From a virus, in the IMG/VR virus record IMGVR_UViG_3300010354_000120, positions 1 through 53,647 of that record: 53,647 nucleotides of DNA. One strand, given 5' to 3'. Every line of letters begins with the position of its first letter. Position 1 is the stretch's first letter. The position numbers and the translations under genes are program-made. Under the pieces are notes generated by a model, which saw only the letters and a program-made list of their open reading frames with translations, made no database searches and was not told the DNA's origin. Of this stretch, positions 39,801 to 46,081 are shown piece by piece.

Positions 39801-40148
39801 GGAACCTCAAACATCGACGTTCTTACATCTAATGTTTGGATGTTTACAACTGCAGCAACTGCCAACTGGACACACAATATTCGCGGAAATGCTTCAATAT
39901 CTCTGAATACTTTGATGGCAACCGGTGATTCAATCGTTGTCACTATTTTGGCCAAATGTGGAGTTGGTAAGTCATATTCAACAGACATTACCATAGATGG
40001 AGGTGCGCAAACAGAAATGTGGGCAGGTGGAACGGCACCAACAGCAGGTTTATCAACTGCAAATTATGACATGTATACTTGGACGATTGTAAAAACCGCA
40101 TCTGCAACATTCAGTGTTTTCCCGGCACAATCTCAGTTCGGAGCGTGA
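36846..40148 (+). CDS. Repeat-rich tail fibre protein (1100 aa)
   Basis: 1100 aa. Start MTAINKNFIVKNGLQVGNDLIVANADNNRVGI, a conserved cyanophage fibre N-terminus. Many short beta repeats of the form QLNVSGVSTFAGITTVTGST and VSGVTTVTDLKATQTTITG; one 26-residue unit occurs twice with identical protein but different codons. Contains the EEQxGxEGWY...DGDLNFNN module shared with the 606-aa fibre. Late in the sequence: LTNKTLTVPVITG and ANDTITNTDVNSAAGI, common phage fibre motifs. Probably a long tail fibre; the repeats form the shaft. Confidence 0.75.
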   Translation: MTAINKNFIVKNGLQVGNDLIVANADNNRVGIASTIPTSTFSVGGQIAADQVVVSGVSTLTQLKGTQASYTQVDAATLYAASGIVTALTGSNINISGEVKSNRFAVGTGGSIFSVTSAGVGVGTTVPTQEFEVVGDANVTGALSALVVNSNVKSTGVSTFARADVTNLQATDVNIIGISTLGFANATKLTVSSNTTLGITTVTGSLDASQINVTGITTIGNVNVNQINATGFSTFSYIGVANSVAIGTDRYTSALSIGNISEIVSLRGGLSVKTLPNSSTVGEAAIYIEEQSGNEGWYMLVDVDGDLNFNNSSSATHSVEFQDNDDVVIRKGHLGILTTTAQDALTVIGNARITGVTTLTTTTTSALNASQLNVSGVSTFAGITTVTGSTLFSKQLNVSGVSTFVDATTHQKGISVTGVANVTGVNATGVITATSFSGNATSATYASNAGVATYASTAGVSTSVSGGPGSLTQLNVTGVSTLGVTEASQLNVSGVSTFAGITTVTGSTLFSKQLWVSGVTTVTDLKATQTTITGVSTLGVTGVSQLNVSGVTTVTDLKATQTTITGFSTLGVTTATVLSTNTLRVAGISTYVTGPILVGSATSTGTADQKLQVTGKAYVSSSVGIGSTNPTEALDVVGNIKVRGTVIGDGFSGPGIITSIIDGAGSDAVLVSPGVYKIDLYGSAIGEAWGTVQNGSGEIGVRTDVLVGMGTTVPPEYTLDVYAKYAEEAARFLVQGSNVYAPFIVNSNVQVNNLNAQYHGGKSAPGGSIVGTTDEQTLTNKTLTVPVITGLGATFNGATSGSVTLKATATAGTNTITLPATTGNVVTTGDSGTVTSTMIANDTITNTDVNSAAGIVYSKLNLSGGIVNADINASAAIAISKLASSTISGISLGSNLNNLTIGAYLTQNGQTYNGSTARTVEVDAASVNTASKVVVRDGSGNFAAGIVTVTTLSATNENVSGISTLGNLKTLPLLEKVNVVAGTANGTSNIDVLTSNVWMFTTAATANWTHNIRGNASISLNTLMATGDSIVVTILAKCGVGKSYSTDITIDGGAQTEMWAGGTAPTAGLSTANYDMYTWTIVKTASATFSVFPAQSQFGA
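37956..38387 (+). repeat. Duplicated fibre repeat with synonymous recoding
   Basis: Copies at 37956-38033 and 38310-38387 encode the same 26 residues (from QLNVSGVSTF to LFSKQL), yet 13 of 26 codons differ, all silently. A further pair from about 38391 and 38491 (VSGVTTVTDLKATQTTITG) shows the same trend after an identical start. Confidence 0.85.
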
Positions 40149-40154
40149 TGAATT

Positions 40155-40835
40155 ATGAGCCCAATATTATCCACATTTAGTCTTGGCAGAAGGCAAACAA
40201 GATCTTCAGTAATTACTGTTTCATATGTCGCTAATGCATTTTCATCAACTCATCAAATAACAATTCCAGCAACTGCTCAAGCAAATGACATCGTTGTAAT
40301 CTGTTGGACCGGTAGAGCAACTTGGAGTAATGGACCCGCTGATGCAGACCCATCGGGATGGACTTTAATAGGTGGTGATTTTGATTCTGATGTCGTCCAA
40401 TCAAACGACGTAAATACAAGATTTTGGTATAAGAAGATAATATCTGGTGATGTAAACTCAACTGTTACAGTTGCAAATAGTGGATGGAACACTGATGTGA
40501 ATAGTTTAATTGTATTGAGACCCTCAGTGAGCGCAACTCCAACTGTTGCATCATTCTCCGTACAATCTACATCTGGAGATCCTACACAACAAACCAGAGA
40601 TGGAACTGCTGTTGTTACTCCACACGCAACACTTGCTTTCTATAAATCCGGAGCTGCAATCGATCCAAGAACAGAATCTTCTGGAACCTTTAGCGAATTG
40701 AATAGCGGAACAACTAACTATATCAAATATAGAATATTTAATACTAATGCTGATAGAATAAGCACCAACATTGATATGGCTGATGAAGGTTGGAACGGTT
40801 TAGCATCATGTATTATTAGTTTCGCAAAGACCTGA
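40155..40835 (+). CDS. Beta-sandwich structural protein (226 aa)
   Basis: 226 aa: SSTHQITIPATAQANDIVVICWTGRA, then W-T-L-I-G-G-D, TRFWYKKIISGD and SLIVLRPS. A jelly-roll-like pattern often found in phage accessory virion proteins (I-P-A-x-x-x-x-G-D-x-(L/V)-V-x). Six bases after the fibre gene and followed by a terminator, so the last gene of the fibre unit. Possible adhesin tip. Confidence 0.6.
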   Translation: MSPILSTFSLGRRQTRSSVITVSYVANAFSSTHQITIPATAQANDIVVICWTGRATWSNGPADADPSGWTLIGGDFDSDVVQSNDVNTRFWYKKIISGDVNSTVTVANSGWNTDVNSLIVLRPSVSATPTVASFSVQSTSGDPTQQTRDGTAVVTPHATLAFYKSGAAIDPRTESSGTFSELNSGTTNYIKYRIFNTNADRISTNIDMADEGWNGLASCIISFAKT

Positions 40836-40861
40836 TCAAACCACTTCAGAAAGTGGCACAG

Positions 40862-40890
40862 AAGACCCTCTGGACCCCCCGGAGGGTCTT
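40862..40890 (+). terminator. Rho-independent-like terminator
   Basis: AAGACCCTC (40862-40870) / GAGGGTCTT (40882-40890), 9-bp stem, followed by ATTG. A smaller hairpin CCACTT-CAGA-AAGTGG (40841-40856) sits just before it. The short T-run makes it weaker than others here. Confidence 0.7.
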
Positions 40891-40919
40891 ATTGTATGGA
40901 TGTGACCAGGGACCACCCT

Positions 40920-41027
40920 ATGCAACGTACAACGCTTGACAGACTGATCTTCGTATCATCCTTCTGTGTCTTCATGAACTGGGGTGTGCGTGTTGTTCAT
41001 TCGGTATTGAACTATGCTCTATCTTGA
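40920..41027 (+). CDS. Tiny membrane-like protein (35 aa)
   Basis: From ATG 40920 (AGGGA upstream): MQRTTLDRLIFVSSFCVFMN, then WGVRVVHSVLNYALS. Hydrophobic centre, basic N-terminus; an in-frame ATG at 40896 would add eight residues. It overlaps the next gene by 14 bases. Supported only by composition, position after a terminator and the coupled overlap. Confidence 0.4.
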   Translation: MQRTTLDRLIFVSSFCVFMNWGVRVVHSVLNYALS

Positions 41028-41433
41028 TCTGAATGGGTACAACTACAGCAAAAAACTATGCGAAAGCGTGGTGACTTGGTTCGTCAAAAAATATCTTCCA
41101 AGGCACAAACTGGAGATTGAAGTATCTCATCGTGGCATGATGAGGGAAGGTTTCTATGGACTTTGCACTGTTCAAGATTGTGATCATCGTCCTAGGTCTT
41201 TTCTGATTGAACTTCACAATAAGATGGAGCGTGAGTTTTACATTCAAACTCTGCTTCATGAGTTAGTTCATGTGCGTCAACATGTTCGTGGTGAGTTAAA
41301 AGATCGGGGTTCAAAAAGACTCTGGAAAGGTGTGGACCATAGTCAGACTGATTATGAGGATCAACCTTGGGAGAGGGATGCTTATGAGCAAGAAGTGATA
41401 TTACTTAAAGAGTATTTGCATGAAGTTCTGTAA
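41014..41433 (+). CDS. SprT-like zinc metalloprotease
   Basis: 139 aa. HExxH at residues 82-86 (LLHELVHVRQH), with a further His at 90 and a downstream acidic stretch (DYEDQPWERDAYEQE) whose Glu residues could be the third ligand. The first 80 residues give the beta-sheet with RSFLIELHNK. SprT/zincin-like proteins act on DNA-protein crosslinks or as housekeeping peptidases; the phage role is unknown. Confidence 0.7.
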   Translation: MLYLDLNGYNYSKKLCESVVTWFVKKYLPRHKLEIEVSHRGMMREGFYGLCTVQDCDHRPRSFLIELHNKMEREFYIQTLLHELVHVRQHVRGELKDRGSKRLWKGVDHSQTDYEDQPWERDAYEQEVILLKEYLHEVL

Positions 41434-41449
41434 AGAATACTTGAAAGAC

Positions 41450-41478
41450 TTGACATGACCTCCAAAACCCTATACAAT
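41450..41478 (+). promoter_or_regulatory. Sigma70-type promoter
   Basis: TTGACA (41450-41455), 17 bp, TACAAT (41473-41478; TATACA two bases earlier is an alternative). Drives the LOG-family gene at 41554 with a leader of about 70 bases. Confidence 0.75.
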
Positions 41479-41553
41479 AACCTTTGTCAGGGTTGATAAG
41501 GAATTAAGCTTTAAGAATCTATTATAACTAAAGAGGTATATTAGGAACTTCTT

Positions 41554-42105
41554 ATGAAGAAGAAAGTTGCTATTTTTGGATCCGCAAGAACTTCACCAGA
41601 CTCTGGACTCTATCAGTCGGTGGAGAGAATGGCAAAGAATCTATCTGAAAAGGGATGGATTATTGTGACTGGCGGTGGACCAGGAACGATGGAAGCAGCA
41701 AATAAAGGTGCGATGAGTGTATGTGGAGATACAGAAGTCTGTTCTCTTGCACATGCAATCTATCTTCCTTTTGAGGAAGCAATTAATGAATATGTTCAAG
41801 AGCACACAAAGCATGACGATTTCTTTACACGTCTGAAGACATTTTCTGAGTGTGATGCCTTTATCGTAACGCCAGGAGGAATTGGAACTCTTCTGGAGAT
41901 GGCATTAGTCTATCAGTTAATTCAGGTTTCTCACTTAGAAAGAAAGCCTGTCATTTGTGTAGGAAGAATGTGGAGATCATTCAGACATTGGTTGGAAGAT
42001 TATATGCTGGATAATCACTTTTTGAATGAGAATGAGATGAAGATGATTCACTATGTGGATCGATTTAGTGAAGCAGTTCATATCCTAGAGGGATACGACA
42101 TTTGA
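41554..42105 (+). CDS. LOG-family nucleotide 5'-monophosphate phosphoribohydrolase
   Basis: 183 aa, the usual length of LOG proteins. GGGPGTMEAANKGA at residues 40-53 and the signature TPGGIGTLLE at 106-115, with Arg93 at the place of the catalytic Arg (RLKTF before DAFI). Family members split cytokinin riboside 5'-phosphates or, in the PpnN type, other NMPs into base and ribose 5-phosphate. A PRPP synthetase follows 300 bases on, so the ribose 5-phosphate could feed PRPP. Formerly annotated lysine decarboxylase; there is no support for that activity. Confidence 0.82.
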   Translation: MKKKVAIFGSARTSPDSGLYQSVERMAKNLSEKGWIIVTGGGPGTMEAANKGAMSVCGDTEVCSLAHAIYLPFEEAINEYVQEHTKHDDFFTRLKTFSECDAFIVTPGGIGTLLEMALVYQLIQVSHLERKPVICVGRMWRSFRHWLEDYMLDNHFLNENEMKMIHYVDRFSEAVHILEGYDI

Positions 42106-42110
42106 TAAAC

Positions 42111-42153
42111 TGGCACATGGGGAACTTCGGTTCCCCTTTTCTGTCTATATACT
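42111..42153 (+). promoter_or_regulatory. TGGCAC composite promoter
   Basis: TGGCAC (42111-42116), 31 bases, TATACT (42148-42153), no -35 box. The spacer holds the terminator of the LOG gene. One of five similar sites in the window. Confidence 0.5.
42119..42140 (+). terminator. Rho-independent terminator
   Basis: GGGGAAC (42119-42125), TTCG loop, GTTCCCC (42130-42136), TTTT. Ends the LOG transcript; lies within the next promoter's spacer. Confidence 0.85.
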
Positions 42154-42171
42154 GTTCGTAGTTGCAATAAG

Positions 42172-42318
42172 ATGATGCCGATTCCTCTGGATTTTTTGTT
42201 TTCGGATCGAACTCTTGATTTTGTGCTTCCTGAGCGATTGCGTCAGAAAACACCCGACCAGGAGACTGCTGCAGAACGCAACGCTGAGAACCCTGATCGG
42301 GACAGGACTGAAAACTGA
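42172..42318 (+). CDS. Hypothetical small protein (48 aa)
   Basis: 48 aa from ATG 42172 (or 42175): MMPIPLDFLFSDRTLDFVLP, then a charged tail ending RDRTEN. The predicted RNA start near 42160 leaves a very short leader without a clear ribosome site. No family recognised; its place between a promoter and the prs promoter is the main support. Confidence 0.4.
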   Translation: MMPIPLDFLFSDRTLDFVLPERLRQKTPDQETAAERNAENPDRDRTEN

Positions 42319-42322
42319 TTTT

Positions 42323-42351
42323 TTGTTCAATTTTGCGTTTCATGGTAGAAT
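42323..42351 (+). promoter_or_regulatory. Sigma70-type promoter for prs
   Basis: TTGTTC (42323-42328), 17 bp, TAGAAT (42346-42351), 55 bases before ATG 42406. Weaker than the other sigma70 sites. Confidence 0.5.
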
Positions 42352-42405
42352 GTCCACGGTGTGCGATCCCATGATGCGTTTTTGTCAAACTACAACGGAG
42401 TGACT

Positions 42406-43362
42406 ATGAAGTATGATAAGTTTCGCCTCATTGCTGGCACAGCAAATGAACAACTTTCGCATGAAATTGCTGAGTATCTGAATGTTGAACTGACCGATAG
42501 AACAATCAAATCATTTGCAGATGGCGAAACTTATGGGCAAGTAAATGCAGCAGTAAGAGGTTGCAACGTGTTCATTGTGCAACCAACATGTGCTCCAACA
42601 AATGACCATTTGATGGAGATTTTGATCTTGATTGATGCTTGTCGCCGTGCATCAGCAAAGGAAATTACCGCAGTCATTCCCTACTTTGGATATGCGCGAT
42701 CGGATAGAAAGGCGGCAGGAAGAGAGAGTATTACTGCAAAGTTGGTGGCAAATCTTCTTACTTCCGCAGGAGCAGATCGGGTTCTTTCAATGGATCTTCA
42801 CTCCGCACAAATTCAAGGATATTTTGATATTCCATGCGACAATACTTACGGTGCTCCGAGCATGGCAAAGTATCTTCGAACAAAGTATGCAGATGAATTG
42901 GACGATGTAGTGGTAGTTTCTCCTGATGTTGGGGGAGTTGCAAGAGCAAGATCTTTTGGTAAGTTGTTAAACAATGCACCACTTGCAATTGTAGATAAGA
43001 GGCGAACTGCGCATAATGTTGCAGAAAGTCTGACAGTAATTGGTGATGTAGAGAATAAGATTGCCATTCTTGTGGATGACATGATTGACACTGGTGGGAC
43101 TATTTCCGGAGCAGCAAAATTACTCAAGCAGAAAGGTGCAAGAAAAGTATTGGCATGTGCTACACACGGAGTATTATCCTATCCAGCAGTTGAAAGAATC
43201 TCTGAACCAGGAGTATTCGAAGAGGTTGTGATTACAAATACCATTCCAGTTCCTCCAGAGAAGAACTTTTCGCATCTACAAGTTCTGTCCATTTCAAATG
43301 TAATGGGAGAGGCAATCTCCCGAATTCATGAAGAAGTTTCTATGAGCAGTATGTTCCAATGA
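42406..43362 (+). CDS. prs: Ribose-phosphate pyrophosphokinase (PRPP synthetase)
   Basis: 318 aa, full length for class I. Start ATG 42406 (GGAG upstream) rather than the frame's earlier GTG. Visible: IPYFGYARSDRK (94-102, ATP site region), MDLHSAQIQGYFD (129-141, metal/ribose site), LVDDMIDTGGTI (222-233, PRPP-binding loop). Makes PRPP from ribose 5-phosphate and ATP for nucleotide synthesis. Known from some cyanophages. Its pairing with the upstream LOG-family gene suggests a salvage route. The stop overlaps the next start (ATGA). Confidence 0.95.
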   Translation: MKYDKFRLIAGTANEQLSHEIAEYLNVELTDRTIKSFADGETYGQVNAAVRGCNVFIVQPTCAPTNDHLMEILILIDACRRASAKEITAVIPYFGYARSDRKAAGRESITAKLVANLLTSAGADRVLSMDLHSAQIQGYFDIPCDNTYGAPSMAKYLRTKYADELDDVVVVSPDVGGVARARSFGKLLNNAPLAIVDKRRTAHNVAESLTVIGDVENKIAILVDDMIDTGGTISGAAKLLKQKGARKVLACATHGVLSYPAVERISEPGVFEEVVITNTIPVPPEKNFSHLQVLSISNVMGEAISRIHEEVSMSSMFQ

Positions 43363-43538
43363 AAGAAGGTTTTATTACAAAAGATGGATACGCAGCAGTT
43401 CCATTTGGAAAGAAGCAGTTGATGATTATTTTTGATGGGCATCAGTTGGAGGTTGTGAATACAGAACTTCAGGCAAAAAGATTTATTGCAAAGCACCGAA
43501 CTAATCCAAAGGTGGGAACTGTTTTTGTGCCGGAATAG
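43359..43538 (+). CDS. Hypothetical protein (59 aa)
   Basis: 59 aa, ATGA overlap with prs. MKEGFITKDGYAAVPFGKKQ, then MIIFDGHQLEVV and a basic helix (AKRFIAKH). Looks like a small beta-beta-alpha protein. No family recognised. Co-transcribed with prs. Confidence 0.55.
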   Translation: MKEGFITKDGYAAVPFGKKQLMIIFDGHQLEVVNTELQAKRFIAKHRTNPKVGTVFVPE

Positions 43539-43542
43539 AAAG

Positions 43543-43583
43543 TGGCACACCAATCCCATTCGGAGGAGAAATTGCAGTATAAT
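43543..43583 (+). promoter_or_regulatory. TGGCAC composite promoter
   Basis: TGGCAC (43543-43548), 29 bases, TATAAT (43578-43583). Starts five bases after the previous stop; no terminator lies within it, so the motif is not just a terminator side effect. Confidence 0.5.
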
Positions 43584-43604
43584 AAAAATGTAGGAAAGGA
43601 CCCC

Positions 43605-43799
43605 ATGAAGAAACGCTTTATTCATGTTTCTCCAAAAACTCAAAAGGCTAAGATTATTTTCAATCAATTCATGCACGGACTTCACTCATGTATAATAGAT
43701 AAAGAGGATGGAAACAAAATGTTTCTGATCTCCATCAGTCAAAGGCATTCCTTTTGGATTGAACGTGGTGGTAATTTGGATTGGGAGATTATTAAATGA
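43605..43799 (+). CDS. Small protein, paralogue of 51983-52219 (64 aa)
   Basis: 64 aa from ATG 43605 (AGGAAAGGA upstream). Shares with the 78-aa protein at 51983 the scheme V-x-P-K-T-x-K-A-K, then (S/P)C-I-(I/V), G-x-x-M-F-L, FW-I, W-E-I-I. Both follow a TG(G/T)CAC-type promoter or a gene led by one. Function unknown. Confidence 0.6.
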   Translation: MKKRFIHVSPKTQKAKIIFNQFMHGLHSCIIDKEDGNKMFLISISQRHSFWIERGGNLDWEIIK

Positions 43800-44050
43800 A
43801 ACTATTAGCCTTGGCTTCTACACTTCCCCTGCTCATGGGAAGTGGCAGTGAGGTGATTAGTCAAGCAGCATCAAAAACTGAGTATGTGGATCCGACTGCA
43901 GAGCAGCGAGTTGTGCAGTTTAATGCCAATCGTGCATGTGCCATTCTTTCAGATATTCCGTATCAAAAGGCACATGTAAAAACTGAAAAGTGGGAAGAAT
44001 TTGTGTCTTGTATGCAATTCATGCGAGACATCAATGGTATAACGTATTAA
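43796..44050 (+). CDS. Putative exported protein (84 aa)
   Basis: 84 aa with a signal-peptide-like start (MKLLALASTLPLLMGSGSEV), then a polar body with two Cys (RACAIL, VSCMQF) that could form a disulfide. ATGA overlap with the previous gene. Function unknown; an envelope-targeted protein is inferred. Confidence 0.55.
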   Translation: MKLLALASTLPLLMGSGSEVISQAASKTEYVDPTAEQRVVQFNANRACAILSDIPYQKAHVKTEKWEEFVSCMQFMRDINGITY

Positions 44051-44058
44051 CATAAATA
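44051..44058 (+). promoter_or_regulatory. Possible late promoter (CATAAATA)
   Basis: CATAAATA 22 bases before the Cys-pair protein at 44080. The same box precedes its relative at 3093. Confidence 0.35.
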
Positions 44059-44079
44059 CTACCAGTGAATATCTAAATC

Positions 44080-44271
44080 ATGATTCACGTCTTTCTATTT
44101 GTTCCAATTTTTATGTCATCAGTTACACTTAGTTGTTCGGATGCACAAAAAATTGCCTCATCTGTAATGTTGGCAAAGGGTCTTACAATGACTCAGAGAG
44201 AAGAAATTATATCCAATCTACAGGAAACTGTTTCTGAATGTCCTCTCACAACAAAGGAATCTAAAAAATGA
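44080..44271 (+). CDS. Small exported Cys-pair protein (63 aa)
   Basis: 63 aa: hydrophobic MIHVFLFVPIFMSSVTLSCS, then A-x-K-I...R-E-E-I-I-S-N-L and a second Cys (SECPL). Same scheme as the 55-aa protein at 3093-3260, so a small paralogous family in this phage. Possibly exported or membrane-attached; function unknown. The stop overlaps the next ATG. Confidence 0.55.
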   Translation: MIHVFLFVPIFMSSVTLSCSDAQKIASSVMLAKGLTMTQREEIISNLQETVSECPLTTKESKK

Positions 44272-44432
44272 TTAGTCAACAATACGCAAACGCTTGCGAT
44301 CTTATGGTAGAAGATCTCTGGGAAGTTCATTCCAGAATCCGAGTAATGGCTAAAGAACTTGGGTGTGAAACTGAATTGGAAGAAGTGAAGAATGAACTGC
44401 TGGTGTATCTTAAGGGAAAAAGGAACTCATGA
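44268..44432 (+). CDS. Hypothetical small protein (54 aa)
   Basis: 54 aa with ATGA overlaps at both ends, which supports it well. Helical and acidic (ACDLMVEDLWEVHSRIRVM, ELEEVKNELLVYL). No family recognised. Confidence 0.55.
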   Translation: MISQQYANACDLMVEDLWEVHSRIRVMAKELGCETELEEVKNELLVYLKGKRNS

Positions 44433-44680
44433 TTCAATTCTATGTTTGGTTGGCAATTTTCGCTGTAGTCGGATATTTTATCGTCACAGATCGATCGATT
44501 GCAGAGTATTTTTTGCTAATCATTGGATGGATTAAACTCCATTTCCAAAGATGGGTGTTTATGGTGTCCTGGCATATTCGTCATAATCCAAGAAATCCAT
44601 TTGTGAAGTGGCATCTTGATCGAAAGTATCATGCTATGGCGAAAGAACTGCTACAAGCACAGCAAGTTTGTGAAGATTGA
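44429..44680 (+). CDS. Small membrane protein (83 aa)
   Basis: 83 aa. Residues about 3-20 (QFYVWLAIFAVVGYFIV) and 27-45 (YFLLIIGWIKLHFQRWVF) are hydrophobic, then a basic tail (IRHNPRNPFVKWHLDRKY) expected in the cytosol. Conserved-looking cyanophage membrane protein; function unknown. Confidence 0.6.
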   Translation: MIQFYVWLAIFAVVGYFIVTDRSIAEYFLLIIGWIKLHFQRWVFMVSWHIRHNPRNPFVKWHLDRKYHAMAKELLQAQQVCED

Positions 44681-44693
44681 GGAACACTTTATT

Positions 44694-44903
44694 ATGAAAT
44701 GTTATAAGCCATACTCACCAGAGTGGCATCGAAGACGTTTTCTAAAAGAAGCGTTGGACAAATATTTGGATGATTATGTTGCCAACGCTGTGATTTTGGG
44801 TGATATTCTTGATATTCTTTCTGAGAGATCGGAAAGTGCATATGCAGAGTTCTCTAAACTTAATGAGTTAGAAGCGATGCTGCATGAAACAGATGTAAAA
44901 TAA
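44694..44903 (+). CDS. Hypothetical helical protein (69 aa)
   Basis: 69 aa from ATG 44694; the frame extends upstream over the previous gene, but that part is unlikely. Basic start (YSPEWHRRRFLKEALDKYL), then acidic helices. A GAGG lies 11 bases upstream. No family recognised. Confidence 0.55.
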   Translation: MKCYKPYSPEWHRRRFLKEALDKYLDDYVANAVILGDILDILSERSESAYAEFSKLNELEAMLHETDVK

Positions 44904-44923
44904 ATTAAGGGGTTGCATTACAA

Positions 44924-45241
44924 ATGCTTTCTACACAATATCGCTTGAGACTAGAAGAGATTTGCAATAGAATTTCTCACGGTGAACCAGTTGGACTGGA
45001 GGATATGATCTGGGCAGAGAAACTTGCAAAAGCAAATAGATCTGCAGCAACAATGCTTCGTCAGGCAAGAAGAAGAGCGGCTAATCCAGATATGGTTGAG
45101 GGCAGTCTGGACGATTTTATGAACATTATGGATCTTGGGGATCCTGATCCCAGAAATCATAGATCACGATTTGATGGTGCAGATGATATAATTGATTGGT
45201 TTAAGCAAGATAAACCAGATGACTGGAGGCAGAGAGACTGA
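44924..45241 (+). CDS. Hypothetical helical protein (105 aa)
   Basis: 105 aa. LRLEEICNRISHGEPVGLEDMIWAEKLAKANRSA, then an Arg/Ala-rich helix (MLRQARRRAA) and an acidic C-terminus (DDIIDWFKQDKPDD). Resembles a protein common in cyanophages (from memory); function unknown. One-base overlap with the next gene (TGATG). Confidence 0.6.
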   Translation: MLSTQYRLRLEEICNRISHGEPVGLEDMIWAEKLAKANRSAATMLRQARRRAANPDMVEGSLDDFMNIMDLGDPDPRNHRSRFDGADDIIDWFKQDKPDDWRQRD

Positions 45242-45375
45242 TGCAAAGTGAATTTGAATTTCTGTTCACGGAGACTGTCAAGGTTCTTGTGAATGTCTGT
45301 TATGTCTTGGTATTTTTTACTGGTGGACTCTATCTTGGTTACTTAATTGGGCGAATTCACGGTCGGGATGATTAA
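45241..45375 (+). CDS. Tiny single-span membrane protein (44 aa)
   Basis: 44 aa from ATG 45241 (TGATG overlap). One hydrophobic helix (VLVNVCYVLVFFTGGLYLGYLIG), acidic N-terminus and basic end, so N-out orientation is likely. Function unknown. Confidence 0.5.
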   Translation: MQSEFEFLFTETVKVLVNVCYVLVFFTGGLYLGYLIGRIHGRDD

Positions 45376-45389
45376 TCCTGGAGTTTTAT

Positions 45390-45617
45390 ATGGCTTACTC
45401 AGAAGCACATGATTTTAGTCGATTGTTTTTTAAAAATGTCGATGTGAGAATAGAAAAGCTTGGGTCACAACACTATTGGATTGGGGTAGAAAGACCCGGT
45501 AGTGGAACTCAAGCATCTGTAAATTTTTGGATAGAAACGGATTTGCAGATTAGGTCAAGATTCACAGAAGTTCGACATGATGATGATGACAATCCACGAT
45601 ATGGAATTCTACCATAA
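45390..45617 (+). CDS. Hypothetical protein (75 aa)
   Basis: 75 aa; ribosome site CTGGAG seven bases upstream. Beta-rich (VDVRIEKLGSQHYWIGVERP, SVNFWIETDL) with an acidic His/Asp run (RHDDDDNPR) near the end. No family recognised. Confidence 0.55.
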   Translation: MAYSEAHDFSRLFFKNVDVRIEKLGSQHYWIGVERPGSGTQASVNFWIETDLQIRSRFTEVRHDDDDNPRYGILP

Positions 45618-45620
45618 ATA
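45613..45620 (+). promoter_or_regulatory. Possible late promoter (CATAAATA)
   Basis: CATAAATA overlapping the previous stop, 26 bases before ATG 45647. One base off TATAAATA. Confidence 0.4.
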
Positions 45621-45646
45621 GATTTTGTTATTATAGGAGAATTGAA

Positions 45647-45997
45647 ATGCCAAATCCAAATCACCCAGTAAAACCTGGGGATGATCTTGTTTCTCAATGG
45701 AGTTCTAAGCCTGGTTCAGATGCAAAATCGCTTGCTGAGGATGCGGCTTCCTGGGGATCTGATCAGGAATTAAATGCCGTCATTCAATTTCTTAAGTTGA
45801 AAAGATTGAATGCATACGCACATGAGCTGCAAGAAGTTCGTAGGCCATCAGACACCCCAATAAATGAGCGGGCATTGAATATAATCAATACAAATCCAAC
45901 CAATGCTTATACAGCGGAACAGATTGATCTGATTCGTAGAGCTTTGATTGAATCAATTACTCCACCACCCCAAAATCCAAACGTGATTATTCCTTGA
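45647..45997 (+). CDS. Hypothetical protein (116 aa)
   Basis: 116 aa; TAGGAG site upstream. Pro/Asp-rich ends and a helical middle (LNAVIQFLKLKRLNAYAHELQEV; AEQIDLIRRALIES). No domain recognised. Its late-type promoter suggests a late, perhaps virion-linked gene among early-type neighbours. Confidence 0.55.
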   Translation: MPNPNHPVKPGDDLVSQWSSKPGSDAKSLAEDAASWGSDQELNAVIQFLKLKRLNAYAHELQEVRRPSDTPINERALNIINTNPTNAYTAEQIDLIRRALIESITPPPQNPNVIIP

Positions 45998-46014
45998 TGT
46001 GGCAGATTGATAAG

Positions 46015-46056
46015 TGTCACAGCACCTCTTGCTGAAATGCCTTTTAGTGCTATAGT
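46015..46056 (+). promoter_or_regulatory. TGTCAC composite promoter
   Basis: TGTCAC (46015-46020), 30 bases, TATAGT (46051-46056). Supports the start at 46082, as an upstream ATG at 46067 would be only a few bases from the RNA start. Confidence 0.45.
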
Positions 46057-46081
46057 ATTATTATGAATGAGGAGAAGGACT

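Noticed and set aside
40936-40960. TTGACA at 40936 as a promoter for the SprT-like gene
   Set aside because: No -10 box at 16-18 bases; the nearest (TATCAT) is only 12 bases away.
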